Part shown: positions 1 to 7,940 of the stretch, one piece after another | Numbering within the stretch: the stretch's first letter is position 1 | How the letters are laid out: every line of letters begins with the position of its first letter | Source of the DNA: DASUBN01 sp035465695 | Lineage (GTDB): Bacteria > Pseudomonadota > Gammaproteobacteria > Natronospirales > REEB76 | NCBI GenBank assembly: GCA_035465695.1 | Contig: DATIVR010000031.1 | Location: 1 to 33,725 of the forward strand | Reading direction: 5' to 3' | DNA: 33,725 nucleotides | Notes under the pieces: model-generated | Databases searched by the model: none | What the model was told of the DNA's origin: nothing | The model's input: only the letters and a program-made list of their open reading frames with translations | Position numbers and translations under genes: made by a program

Positions 1-88
1 ACTTTCCCAAATCGCGATGGAGCGCCGCTGGCCGGTGATGACGTTGCGGCAGCCGGCGGCGGCCGATGATGCGGCGAGCGCCGCCTGA
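1..88 (+). CDS. C-terminal end of an upstream gene, possibly the B12-binding protein btuF
   Basis: An open frame enters from the left edge and ends at the TGA at 86-88. The last 28 residues are visible (frame starting at base 2) and are rich in Ala near the end, with no recognisable domain. The TGA overlaps the ATG of btuC (ATGA-type overlap), so the two genes are very likely co-transcribed and translationally coupled. Because btuC and btuD follow directly, the periplasmic cobalamin-binding protein BtuF is the obvious candidate. That is inference from context only; another cobalamin gene is possible. Confidence 0.4.
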   Translation, partial: LSQIAMERRWPVMTLRQPAAADDAASAA

Positions 89-1074
89 TGCTGCGTCGCC
101 CCAACCTCTTGATATGGCTGCCGGCCTTGCTGCTGCTGACGCTGGCGGCGTTCGCGGTCTCGTTGTCGGTGGGTAGCGCCGGTGTCTCGCCGCAGGAGCT
201 ATGGGCGAGCCTCACCGGCGGCGGCGACGCCATGACCCGCACCGTGGTGCTGGAATTGCGCCTGCCACGGGCGCTGAGCGCCTTCGCCGTGGGCGGCCTG
301 TTGGCGCTTGCCGGGACGCTGATGCAGGTATTGCTGCGCAACCCGCTGGCGGATCCCTACATCCTCGGGGTCTCCGGCGGCGCCGCAGTCGGCGCGTTGG
401 GCGCCATCCTCGCGGGCCTGGCCCGGATATGGGTGGACGGCGGCGCTTTCGCCGGCGCGCTGCTCTCGACGCTGCTGGTGTTCGCGCTGGCTCACGGTCG
501 TGGCGGCTGGACGCCGACGCGGCTCCTGCTCACCGGCATCGCCGTGGCGGCCGGCTGGGGAGCCTTGATCAGCCTGCTACTGGTGTTGGGTTCCGACGCC
601 AGCCTGCACAGCATGATCTTCTGGCTGATGGGTGACTTCTCCTATCAGCAGGGCGGCCTGGCGGGCCTGCTGATGCTCGCGCTGGGCCTCGCCGCCTGCT
701 GGCCTTTCGCCCGCCAGCTGAACGTGCTGGCCCGCGGCGAGACGCTGGCGGAGGCGCTCGGCATCGCGGTGCGGCCCCTGAGCGTCGCCATCTACGTGGC
801 AGCCTCGTTGTTCACCGCCGTGGCGGTGACCGAAGCGGGCGCCATCGGTTTCGTGGGTCTCGTGGTGCCGCACATGTTCCGCATGCTGGCGGGAGGCGAC
901 CACCGCCGTCTGCTGCCCGGGGCCGTGCTGCTGGGCGGCTGCCTGCTGCTGTTCGCCGACACCTTGTCCCGCAGCATTGCGGAGCCGCGCCAGCTGCCGG
1001 TGGGCGTGGTGACGGCGGCTCTGGGCGTGCCGCTGTTCCTGTATCTCCTCAACCGCGCGCGGGGACCGTTGTGA
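88..1074 (+). CDS. btuC: Cobalamin ABC transporter permease BtuC (FecCD family)
   Basis: This inner-membrane permease forms the channel for vitamin B12 (or possibly another corrinoid or iron chelate) in a BtuCDF-type importer. The 328 residues match the family length. The protein is almost wholly hydrophobic, with the many helices expected of FecCD permeases. Family motifs are visible: LRLPR near residue 58, RNPLADPYILGVSGG near 84-98, and GFVGLVVPH near 254-262, the region that contacts the ATPase. The ATG overlaps the preceding stop, and the end overlaps the GTG of btuD (TTGTGA), which indicates tight coupling. FecCD permeases for haem or siderophores look alike. The B12 assignment rests on the riboswitch-controlled btuB just downstream. 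Confidence 0.85.
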   Translation: MLRRPNLLIWLPALLLLTLAAFAVSLSVGSAGVSPQELWASLTGGGDAMTRTVVLELRLPRALSAFAVGGLLALAGTLMQVLLRNPLADPYILGVSGGAAVGALGAILAGLARIWVDGGAFAGALLSTLLVFALAHGRGGWTPTRLLLTGIAVAAGWGALISLLLVLGSDASLHSMIFWLMGDFSYQQGGLAGLLMLALGLAACWPFARQLNVLARGETLAEALGIAVRPLSVAIYVAASLFTAVAVTEAGAIGFVGLVVPHMFRMLAGGDHRRLLPGAVLLGGCLLLFADTLSRSIAEPRQLPVGVVTAALGVPLFLYLLNRARGPL

Positions 1075-1853
1075 ACGCCTTGCTGGAAGCCCGTGGCCTC
1101 ACGGTGCAAATCGCCGGCAAGGACGTATGCCGCGATCTCAGCTTCGCGCTGCATGCCGGTGAATGCGTCGGCATGCTGGGCGCCAACGGCGTGGGCAAGA
1201 CCACGCTCCTGCACACTTTGGCAGGACTGCGCGCGCCGGCGTCGGGCGAAGTGCTGCTGGATGGCGTGCCGATAGCGGGACAACCGCGCCGGCGTATAGC
1301 GCAGCGACTCGGCCTCCTGATGCAACAGCCGGAAGACAGCCTGCCCGCCACGGTGCTGGAGACCGCGCTGATCGGGAGACATCCGCATCTCGACTTCTGG
1401 CGCTGGGAATCGCACGCGGACGTGGCCATCGCGCGCCGCGCCTTGAAGCACGTGGGTCTCGACGGATTGGAGCAGCGCGCGCAGACCGCGCTGTCCGGCG
1501 GTGAGCGCCGCCGCCTCGACGTCGCCACCGTGCTGGTGCAGGACCCTCAAGTATTCCTGCTGGACGAGCCCGCTCATCAGCTGGACCTGCAGCACCAGAT
1601 CGGCCTGCTACACCTGCTCAAGGGGCTGGCCGGGACTCAGGGCCGCTGCATATTGATGAGCCTGCACGACATCAACCTTGCGGCGCGTTTCTGCGACCGG
1701 GTGCTGCTGCTATTTGGCGAGGGGGAGGCTCGCTTCGACGTCACCGATCGCGTGCTCACGCCGGAGAACCTGAGCCGCCTCTATCACACCCCCGTGACGG
1801 CGCTGCCCTGGGGCGCGGGCCGGGTGTTCGTGGCGGGGGGTACCCCCGGTTGA
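1071..1853 (+). CDS. btuD: Cobalamin ABC transporter ATPase BtuD
   Basis: This cytoplasmic ATPase powers the BtuC channel. The 260 residues carry a complete nucleotide-binding domain. Walker A is GANGVGKTT (37-45), a Q-loop glutamine lies at about 85-86, the ABC signature is LSGGE (141-145), Walker B is VFLLDEP (161-167) and the switch histidine is H199 in SLHD. All key residues are present, so it should be active. The start is a GTG at 1071 inside the btuC stop region, with no room for another promoter. No terminator follows directly; an 85-base gap leads to the lipoprotein gene. Confidence 0.87.
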   Translation: MNALLEARGLTVQIAGKDVCRDLSFALHAGECVGMLGANGVGKTTLLHTLAGLRAPASGEVLLDGVPIAGQPRRRIAQRLGLLMQQPEDSLPATVLETALIGRHPHLDFWRWESHADVAIARRALKHVGLDGLEQRAQTALSGGERRRLDVATVLVQDPQVFLLDEPAHQLDLQHQIGLLHLLKGLAGTQGRCILMSLHDINLAARFCDRVLLLFGEGEARFDVTDRVLTPENLSRLYHTPVTALPWGAGRVFVAGGTPG

Positions 1854-1938
1854 TGCCTGCGAGGGGCCGATACGGTAAACTTGGCAGGTTCCGGGGGACC
1901 TAGCGCATTCCAACCCTTCAGACCATGAGGCCTGCACG

Positions 1939-2517
1939 ATGACCCGACTGCCCCGTATCCTCACTTATACCCTCGCCGCCACCGCCGTCCTGGCCGCCGG
2001 CTGCAGCCCTGATTCCGCGCCGGCCCCCGATGCCAATGCGAAGAAAGTGCTGTCGTCCTGCCACGCGCTGGGCGGCGACGATGCCTCGAAGATCCTCGGC
2101 ACCACCGTGGTGGCCAACCGCATGGCCGGTGACGATGCTCCCATCAGCATCTGCGCCTACAAGGACACCGGCAACGTGACGGTGGCCCTCGTCAAGATCG
2201 ACAAGAACGGCAAGTATCCGGACCATGCCGCGGCGCTGGCCGCCGATCAGAAGAGCGAGCAGAACCTCTTCTCCGGCAACATCAAGCCGCCGAAGTACCA
2301 TCCTGCCGACGGCTTCGAAGCCGGTTCGTTCTACGGCGACATCACGCCGCGCTTCGATACCCTGGAAGTGGAGCTCGGCACGTTCGTAGGCGGCGTCAAG
2401 ATGTTGTTCGTCATCAACAACCCGAAAGACTTCGCCACCGGCGAGAAGCAGGCGGCCGACATGGCGCACAAGGTGGCGGAGAACATGCAGAACGGGACCG
2501 CTTACGTCACCATGTGA
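1939..2517 (+). CDS. Small putative lipoprotein of unknown function
   Basis: The 192-residue protein begins with a positively charged, hydrophobic signal segment ending in LAAGC. The likely lipidated cysteine is C22, although the -3 residue is Ala rather than Leu. The mature part is soluble and mixed alpha/beta in character, with a conserved-looking C-terminal segment containing VGGVKMLFVINNP. I do not recognise a family. The ATG at 1939 is preceded by GAGG at about 1927-1930, a reasonable ribosome site; an ATG at 1924 is followed by an early stop. It lies between btuD and the riboswitch and is closed by a strong terminator. It may therefore belong to the upstream transcript, but a role in B12 uptake is not shown. 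Confidence 0.75.
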   Translation: MTRLPRILTYTLAATAVLAAGCSPDSAPAPDANAKKVLSSCHALGGDDASKILGTTVVANRMAGDDAPISICAYKDTGNVTVALVKIDKNGKYPDHAAALAADQKSEQNLFSGNIKPPKYHPADGFEAGSFYGDITPRFDTLEVELGTFVGGVKMLFVINNPKDFATGEKQAADMAHKVAENMQNGTAYVTM

Positions 2518-2541
2518 CGCATACCGACCATCGGATCTCCT

Positions 2542-2572
2542 GAAGCCCCGCACCTGCGGGGCTTCTTGTTTT
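2542..2572 (+). terminator. Intrinsic terminator after the btuCD-lipoprotein transcript
   Basis: A perfect 10-bp stem GAAGCCCCGC / GCGGGGCTTC (2542-2551 and 2556-2565) encloses the loop ACCT and is followed by TTGTTTT. It starts 25 bases after the stop of the lipoprotein gene and ends just before the promoter of the btuB riboswitch. It therefore separates the two transcription units. Confidence 0.9.
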
Positions 2573-2576
2573 CGGC

Positions 2577-2605
2577 TTGACACGTCGGCGCGCCGTCCCT
2601 AGAGT
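2577..2605 (+). promoter_or_regulatory. Sigma-70-type promoter for the riboswitch-btuB transcript
   Basis: A perfect -35 hexamer TTGACA (2577-2582) is separated by 17 bases from TAGAGT (2600-2605), which matches four of six positions of the -10 consensus. Transcription would start near 2611-2613, at the 5' edge of the cobalamin riboswitch. The position directly after a terminator and before the aptamer supports the call. Confidence 0.7.
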
Positions 2606-2611
2606 GCGTCC

Positions 2612-2811
2612 CGCCTTACGGGCGTCTGCTTCGCGGCAGACACTCGGGAAGCCGGTGAAGCCCAGCCTGGTCCGTCAGGCGGCCATTCCGGCGCTGCCCC
2701 CGCAACGGTAAGCGAGCCATGTGCACCATGAAGCCACTGCGCGTCGAGCGTGGGAAGGCGGTGTGCAGGACCTCACGAGGTCGCTCGCGAGCCCGGAGAC
2801 CGGCCCGCAGG
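2612..2811 (+). ncRNA. Cobalamin riboswitch aptamer
   Basis: The conserved blocks of the cobalamin aptamer occur in the right order. They are GGGAAGCCGGTGAAG near 2646-2660, the B12 box GCTGCCCCCGCAACGGTAAG near 2693-2712, a CCACTG...TGGGAAGG pair near 2734-2758, and AGCCCGGAGACCGGCC near 2790-2805. The B12 box has ACGG where ACTG is usual. A stem GTCTGC/GCAGAC (about 2624-2641) lies at the 5' side. The aptamer binds adenosylcobalamin or a related cobalamin and lowers expression of the genes behind it, here btuB and its neighbour. Boundaries are approximate because no covariance model was run. Confidence 0.93.
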
Positions 2812-2949
2812 GAGGAAGCATCTGCTTCCAAGTCCGGCATCGCGGTGGGCGGTGCGCGCGGGTCGCGCCTCCGCTCCCTCGCCTCTTCTCCCACGACGCC
2901 GCTTCCTTAGCGCTACGCGCAGCGGGAGTGCTGCGCCCAGGAGAAAGAC
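2812..2949 (+). promoter_or_regulatory. Riboswitch expression platform, probably translational
   Basis: This 138-base leader joins the aptamer to btuB. Next to the aptamer is GGAAGCA-TC-TGCTTCC (2814-2829). Just before the start codon is a 7-bp hairpin GCGCAGC/GCTGCGC (2917-2923, 2930-2936; loop GGGAGT). The ribosome site AGGAG lies at 2939-2943. A pyrimidine run upstream contains TTCTCC (2886-2891), which could pair with GGAGAA (2940-2945) and mask the ribosome site around that hairpin. No GC-rich hairpin with a T-tract was found, so control of translation is more likely than premature termination. The pairing scheme is inference by eye. Confidence 0.5.
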
Positions 2950-4812
2950 ATGCGTAAGCTGATGAGCGCCCTGCTGCTCTTGTCCCTGTCCATCCCTGCC
3001 TTCGCCGACGACACCAACACCGCACGGTTGGGCGGCGTCGACGTCACCGCCACCCGCACGCCGCTGATCGCCGACCAAGAGGTGGCGCCGGTGATCGTCA
3101 TCGGCCCGGAACAGCTGAAGCTCGCCCAAGGCCTGGACGTGGCCGCGGTGCTGCGCCAATACGCGGGCCTCGATACCGCTGCCAACGGCGGTCCGGGTCA
3201 GCCGGCCTCGCTGTTCCTGCGCGGCACCAACAGTAACCACACGCTGGTGATGATCGACGGCGTAAGGATCAATCCGGATAACGGGTTCGGATCGGCGCTG
3301 CAGAACATACGCCTCGCCGACGTGGAGCGCATCGAGATCGTGAAGGGTCCAAGGGCCTCGCTGTATGGCTCCGATGCCATCGGCGGCGTCATCGACATCA
3401 TCACCAAGAAAGCCTCGCAGGGCCTGCGATACGGCGCGCACACGGGCGCCGGACGCTATGGCACCTTCGACACCGACGCCGACGTGGCCTACGGCGAGGG
3501 CGACTCCTCCATCGGCGCCTCCGCTGATGACTACCACACGGACGGGTTCCCCGCGGTGGCCGGTTTCCCTGCGGACAGCGGCAACCAGGACCGTACCCTG
3601 ACGGCCTACGGCCGCACCAAGCTGGGCGGCGTGGACCTGGGGTTCAACCATTGGCAGAGCAAGGGTTACACGCAGTACGTGGGCGCGGACGCCAACTTCC
3701 TGCCGGTACCCGCAGACGAGGATTTCCAGGACGCTACCACCTCCGTCGACGCAGGCGGCCAGCCGCTGCAGGGCTGGCGCAGCAACCTGGACTTGAGCCA
3801 CATGCTGGACGAGATAGACCAGCGGCAAGTGGACGTCTTCAACGTCCCGCCCGCACCGGACTACGTGCACACCCAGCGCAACGCGGCGGACTGGCAGAAC
3901 GACCTGGCTCTCTCTGACGTCCAGCTCCTCACCCTCGGCTTCTATACGGAAGATGAGCACACCGCCACCGAGTCCTTCGGCACGCTCTACGATGAATCGC
4001 ACCGCGTAAACGCGCTCTATGCCGAAGACGATCTGGACTGGAAGTCCCAACGGCTGGTGCTGGCAGGCCGCGACACCCACGACCAGGAGTTCGGCAATCA
4101 CCTCACCTGGAACGTGGACTATGGTCACGACCTCTCCAGCAGCACCAAGCTGACTGCGGGAGCGGGTACCGGTTTCCGCGCGCCCACCGCGGCGGAGCGC
4201 TTCGGCTTCGATGGCAATCCGCAGCTTCACCCGGAGACCTCCACCAACTACGAGTTGGGCCTGCGTCAGAAGCTCGGTGCTGACCGGTCACTGAGCTTCA
4301 GCGTGTTCCAGGACAATCTTGACGACCTCATCATGTTCCAGCCCATGCCGACCGCGACCGATCCCTTCGCGGGGAAGAACGAGAACGTTGACCGCGCGCG
4401 GGTGCGGGGCTTGGAGGTGGGTTACGACCAGGACTTCGACGGAGCATGGCGGTGGACGACCCAGGCCATCCTGCAGAACCCGGAGGATCTCGCTACCCTC
4501 ACCACGCTGCTGCGCCGCGCCAAACGCTCCCTCACCAGCAGCCTCATCTGGCATGACGACCTCACCACCGCCGGCCTGAACCTGCTGCTGACCGGGCCGC
4601 GGGCCGATGTGGGCTTCGCCACCGGGGCGCCCACCACCGACGGCGGCTATGCGCTCCTGGGAGCGAGCGTGTATCGCGAACTGGGCTACGGCTTCGCGGT
4701 GCTGGCGCGGGTGGATAACCTGCTGGACAGCAGGTATCAGACCGCCAATGGTTACAACACGGCCGGCCGCTCGCTGTTCGTGCAGCTCGAATACCACTCC
4801 GCGCCGCGCTGA
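2950..4812 (+). CDS. btuB: TonB-dependent vitamin B12 outer-membrane receptor BtuB
   Basis: This 22-stranded outer-membrane barrel imports cobalamin using TonB energy. The 620 residues are close to the roughly 600-residue family size. A signal peptide ends at AFA (cleavage after residue 19). A TonB-box-like stretch VDVTATR lies at about 30-36. The plug domain follows, with FLRGTNSNHTLVMIDGVR near 91-108 and IEIVKGPRASLYGSDAIGG near 128-146. The barrel fills the rest. The C-terminus ends LEYHSAPR, so the usual terminal aromatic residue lies a few residues inside. The ATG at 2950 has AGGAG six bases upstream. The riboswitch in front makes the cobalamin assignment firm. Confidence 0.93.
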   Translation: MRKLMSALLLLSLSIPAFADDTNTARLGGVDVTATRTPLIADQEVAPVIVIGPEQLKLAQGLDVAAVLRQYAGLDTAANGGPGQPASLFLRGTNSNHTLVMIDGVRINPDNGFGSALQNIRLADVERIEIVKGPRASLYGSDAIGGVIDIITKKASQGLRYGAHTGAGRYGTFDTDADVAYGEGDSSIGASADDYHTDGFPAVAGFPADSGNQDRTLTAYGRTKLGGVDLGFNHWQSKGYTQYVGADANFLPVPADEDFQDATTSVDAGGQPLQGWRSNLDLSHMLDEIDQRQVDVFNVPPAPDYVHTQRNAADWQNDLALSDVQLLTLGFYTEDEHTATESFGTLYDESHRVNALYAEDDLDWKSQRLVLAGRDTHDQEFGNHLTWNVDYGHDLSSSTKLTAGAGTGFRAPTAAERFGFDGNPQLHPETSTNYELGLRQKLGADRSLSFSVFQDNLDDLIMFQPMPTATDPFAGKNENVDRARVRGLEVGYDQDFDGAWRWTTQAILQNPEDLATLTTLLRRAKRSLTSSLIWHDDLTTAGLNLLLTGPRADVGFATGAPTTDGGYALLGASVYRELGYGFAVLARVDNLLDSRYQTANGYNTAGRSLFVQLEYHSAPR

Positions 4813-4817
4813 TAGCC

Positions 4818-5489
4818 ATGAAGCCGGTGCTGCTTTCCTGGAGTGGCGGCAAGGACAGTTGCCTCGCGCTCCGGGAGATCCGCGACCGCGGCGAGTCGAA
4901 CGTGGAAGCACTGCTCACCACCGTGACCCGGGACTACGACCGGATCAGCATGCACGGGGTGAGGCGTGAATTGCTGCAGCGGCAGGCCGCGAGTCTCGGC
5001 CTGCCGCTGCATGAGGTGCAGATATCCAGGGGTTCCGACAATACCGAGTATGAGGCGCAGATGGGACGGGCGCTGGATCACTACCGCGCTCGCGGGATAG
5101 ACCAGGTGGCCTTCGGCGACCTGTTCCTGGAGGACATCCGGGCTTACCGCGAGAGACTGCTCGCGGCCCACAGCATGCGCGGCCTCTACCCGGTGTGGGG
5201 CCGGGACACCCACCAGCTGATCCGCGAGTTCATCGCGCTCGGGTTTCGCGCCGTGGTGGTGTGCGTGGATCCGGCGAAGCTCGACGAGCGTTTCGTGGGC
5301 CGCATCATCGACCAGGACTTTCTCGAGGAGTTGCCGTCCGGCTTCGACCCCTGCGGCGAGAATGGCGAGTTCCATACCTTCGTGTTCGACGGGCCGCTGT
5401 TCGCAGAGCCGGTGACATTCCGCCCAGGCGAGATCCTCTGCCGCGATGGCTTCTGGTTCTGCGATCTCGTGCCGGAAGGCTCCCGCTAG
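4818..5489 (+). CDS. Diphthine-ammonia-ligase-like PP-loop ATPase (COG2102 family)
   Basis: The 223-residue protein has the PP-loop ATP-binding motif SGGKDS (9-14) and the family hallmark CGENGEFHTFVF (179-190). The segment AFGDLFLEDIRAYRE lies at 98-112. In eukaryotes and archaea this family amidates diphthine on elongation factor 2 by adenylating a carboxylate. Bacteria lack diphthamide, so the bacterial substrate differs and is unknown to me. The gene starts five bases after the btuB stop with no clear ribosome site, implying coupling to btuB and hence riboswitch control. A role in cobalamin or cobamide modification, or in another ammonia- or ATP-dependent amidation, is inference. It ends tail to tail with ggt. 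Confidence 0.8.
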   Translation: MKPVLLSWSGGKDSCLALREIRDRGESNVEALLTTVTRDYDRISMHGVRRELLQRQAASLGLPLHEVQISRGSDNTEYEAQMGRALDHYRARGIDQVAFGDLFLEDIRAYRERLLAAHSMRGLYPVWGRDTHQLIREFIALGFRAVVVCVDPAKLDERFVGRIIDQDFLEELPSGFDPCGENGEFHTFVFDGPLFAEPVTFRPGEILCRDGFWFCDLVPEGSR

Positions 5490-7153
5490 AAATCCACCAG
5501 CGCGTCCTTGTCGCGCGGGTCGGTGGCCGCCTGCACCGTGCCGCTCTTGATGTCCCAGACCACCACGTTCATATCGCCATAGGGCCGGTCCACAGGTTTG
5601 AGCGTGTAGCCCATGCGGGTCAGCACCTGCAGGTCCGCGTCGGTGAAGGCGCCGGGCTCGTAGCTCACGTAGTCCGGCAGGTACTGCTGGTGGTAACGCG
5701 GCAGTGCGGTCATGTGCTGCGCCGAACCGCCGCCGATGAAGTCGAGCACGGCCAACGTCACCATGGTGGTGATACGGCTGCCGCCGGGCGTGCCGACGAT
5801 GGCGACGCCGCGCGGACCGATCACGAAACTCGGCGTCATGCTGGAGAGCGGCCGCTTGCCCGGCGCCACCGCGTTGGCCTCGCCCTGCACCAGTCCGAAA
5901 CCGTTGGGCTCGCCGGGTTTGGCGGCGAAGTCGTCCATCTCGTCGTTCAGGATCACGCCGCTCTTGCCGCCGAGGATGCCCGAACCGTAGCGGAAGTTGA
6001 CGGTCTGGGTGGCGGCCACCATGTTGCCGTCCTTATCCAGGATGGAGAAATGCGTGGTATCCACGCCTTCCTTTGCGCCCAGCACCGGCGGCAATGCGTC
6101 ACTGGGCAAGGCCTTGTCCATGCGGATGCCGGCGCGCAGGCCGGCGGCGTAGTCCGGACTGATGAGCCGCGCCACCGGCATCTTCACGAAGTCCGGATCA
6201 CCGAGATATTGGTTGCGGTCGCGATAGGCGCGGCGCCAGGCCTCGATGATGAGATGCTCACGAGTGGCGCTGTCCAGCTTATCGAGCGGGTAGCCTGCGA
6301 GGATATTGAGGGTCTCCAGCAGCACGACGCCGCCCGAGGCGGGTGGTGAGGCGGTGACGATGTGATAACCGCGATAGTCGCCGCTCAGGGGCGCGCGCTC
6401 CACGACCTTGTAGTCGTGGAGATCCTTGAGCGTCCAGATGCCGCCCACGGCGCGCACCGCGTCCACCATCTGCTGTGCTACGTCGCCTGAGTAGAATCCC
6501 GCATCGCCCAGCTGCGCGATCTGCTGCAGCGTATGCGCCAATCGCGGTTGCTTGAGCAAGCTGCCTACGGCAGGCGCACGGCCATCCACGAGGAACGGAC
6601 ACGCCGGCGCGCAGAAACGTTTCAGGGTGTCCTCGGCCTCGGCGGTGATGGCGGCGAAGCGCCTGTCCACCTTGAAACCATCCCGCGCCAGGGCGATGGC
6701 AGGCGCGAGATCCTGCGCCAGGGTGAGCTTGCCATATCTCGCCATATCCACCAGCGCCGCCGGCGTGCCGGGGACGCCCGCAGACAAGGCGCCGCGCCGG
6801 ACCGACGAGGTGTTGAGCGCGCCGGATTTGTCCAGATACATGTCATGGCTGGCGGCGGCGGGCGCGGTCTCGCGACCATCCACCATCACGTCATGCCCAT
6901 CCTTCGCCATATGCAGCAGATAGAAGCCTCCGCCACCCAGCCCTGAGCTGTAGGGTTCCACTACCGCGAGCGCGGCGCTCACAGCGATGGCGGCATCGAA
7001 AGCGTTGCCGCCCTTGGCCAGCACTTCCAAGCCGGCCCGGGTGGCGAGCGGCTGGGCGCTGGCGATGCCCGGTCCCGGCGGCTTCGTCTCGGCGGCGAAG
7101 GCCGGCAGCGCGACGAAGAGCATTGCGACGAGCAACAAGCGGAGCTTCATCAT
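5486..7153 (-). CDS. ggt: Gamma-glutamyltransferase (glutathione hydrolase) precursor
   Basis: This periplasmic enzyme cleaves or transfers the gamma-glutamyl group of glutathione. It matures by self-cleavage before a catalytic threonine. The 555 residues begin with a signal peptide ending PAFA. The nucleophile is T366 in DTTHFSILDKDGN, leaving a small subunit of about 190 residues. LSSMTPS (436-442) and GTPGGSRI (455-462) are the usual substrate-binding and oxyanion segments. I chose the ATG at 7153, two bases after the ferredoxin stop; the frame stays open further upstream, but only across the ferredoxin gene. It is the last gene of the rsmD-coaD-fdx-ggt run. Its TAG shares a CTAG palindrome with the stop of the convergent gene. 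Confidence 0.93.
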   Translation of the reverse strand: MMKLRLLLVAMLFVALPAFAAETKPPGPGIASAQPLATRAGLEVLAKGGNAFDAAIAVSAALAVVEPYSSGLGGGGFYLLHMAKDGHDVMVDGRETAPAAASHDMYLDKSGALNTSSVRRGALSAGVPGTPAALVDMARYGKLTLAQDLAPAIALARDGFKVDRRFAAITAEAEDTLKRFCAPACPFLVDGRAPAVGSLLKQPRLAHTLQQIAQLGDAGFYSGDVAQQMVDAVRAVGGIWTLKDLHDYKVVERAPLSGDYRGYHIVTASPPASGGVVLLETLNILAGYPLDKLDSATREHLIIEAWRRAYRDRNQYLGDPDFVKMPVARLISPDYAAGLRAGIRMDKALPSDALPPVLGAKEGVDTTHFSILDKDGNMVAATQTVNFRYGSGILGGKSGVILNDEMDDFAAKPGEPNGFGLVQGEANAVAPGKRPLSSMTPSFVIGPRGVAIVGTPGGSRITTMVTLAVLDFIGGGSAQHMTALPRYHQQYLPDYVSYEPGAFTDADLQVLTRMGYTLKPVDRPYGDMNVVVWDIKSGTVQAATDPRDKDALVDF

Positions 7154-7155
7154 GG

Positions 7156-7410
7156 TCACTTCTTTGCAGCCGTAAGGTTTCGGTACTTGATCAGCAGTTC
7201 TTCCCGGGTCTCGACGTGATCGGGATCGAGCGGTATGCAGTCCACCGGGCAGACCTGCTGGCACTGGGGCTGGTCGAAATGGCCGACGCATTCCGTGCAC
7301 AACTTGGGGTCGATGACGTAGATCTCCGGACCCTGTGAGATGGCGCCGTTGGGGCACTCCGGTTCGCAGACGTCGCAGTTGATGCAGGTGTCGATGATCT
7401 TGAGGGCCAT
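7156..7410 (-). CDS. fdx: YfhL-type 2[4Fe-4S] ferredoxin
   Basis: This small electron carrier of 84 residues has two cluster-binding motifs. The first is CINCDVCEPECP (C9, C12, C15, C19). The second is CTEC (38-41), followed by an eight-residue insert, then CQQVCPVDC (C50, C54, C58). The long insert in the second motif is typical of Allochromatium-type/YfhL ferredoxins, whose two clusters have unusually low and unequal potentials. It lies four bases after coaD and two bases before ggt. The coaD-ferredoxin pairing is common in gammaproteobacteria. Its redox partner cannot be read from the sequence. Confidence 0.9.
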   Translation of the reverse strand: MALKIIDTCINCDVCEPECPNGAISQGPEIYVIDPKLCTECVGHFDQPQCQQVCPVDCIPLDPDHVETREELLIKYRNLTAAKK

Positions 7411-7414
7411 TAGC

Positions 7415-7894
7415 TCAGCGTCGTTTCAGATTCTTCAACGCGATCTGCACGGCAGGATGGACGAACTGGGATACGTCACCGCCGAGCACTGCGATCTCCC
7501 GCACCAGGCTCGATGAGATGAAGGTGAACCGCTCCGCCGGCGTCATGAAGATGGTCTCCACCTCGGGTCCAAGATGGCGATTCATGGCGGCGAGCTGGAA
7601 CTCGAACTCGAAGTCCGACACCGCCCGCAGGCCGCGCAGGATCGCCTGGAGCTTGTGCTTGCGGGCGAACTCCACCGTGAGCTCCTTGAAACCCATCACT
7701 TCCACGTTCTTCACGTCCGCCAGGACTTCTTCAGCAAGCTTGACGCGGGTCTCCAGCGGGAAGGCCGGCGCCTTGCCGGGGTTGGCGGCGATGGCGATCA
7801 CCACCTTGTCGAAAATGCGCGCGGCGCGGCGCACGATGTCGGCATGGCCGTTGGTGATCGGGTCGAAGGTGCCGGGATAGAGGATACTCGCCAT
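7415..7894 (-). CDS. coaD: Phosphopantetheine adenylyltransferase
   Basis: This enzyme transfers AMP from ATP to 4'-phosphopantetheine to give dephospho-CoA, the penultimate step of coenzyme A synthesis in the cytoplasm. The 159 residues match the family length. The nucleotidyltransferase motif GTFDPITNGH (8-17) contains the T/HxGH-like ATP site. ISSSLVRE (126-133) is the second conserved ATP-contacting motif, and RGLRAVSDFEFE (88-99) is the family core. A ribosome site AGGGAG precedes the ATG at 7894. It is co-directional with rsmD, 46 bases downstream of it. Confidence 0.96.
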   Translation of the reverse strand: MASILYPGTFDPITNGHADIVRRAARIFDKVVIAIAANPGKAPAFPLETRVKLAEEVLADVKNVEVMGFKELTVEFARKHKLQAILRGLRAVSDFEFEFQLAAMNRHLGPEVETIFMTPAERFTFISSSLVREIAVLGGDVSQFVHPAVQIALKNLKRR

Positions 7895-7940
7895 CGGTGT
7901 CTCCCTGAATCCTTATATATACCCGGCCGACTGCCCGCGT

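Noticed and set aside
2773..4230. A 485-codon open frame antisense to btuB
   Set aside because: It mirrors the high-GC coding frame of btuB, has no ribosome site or recognisable domain, and runs through the riboswitch leader.
7154..7357. N-terminal extension of ggt upstream of 7153
   Set aside because: It lies wholly over the ferredoxin gene in another frame; the signal peptide begins at 7153.
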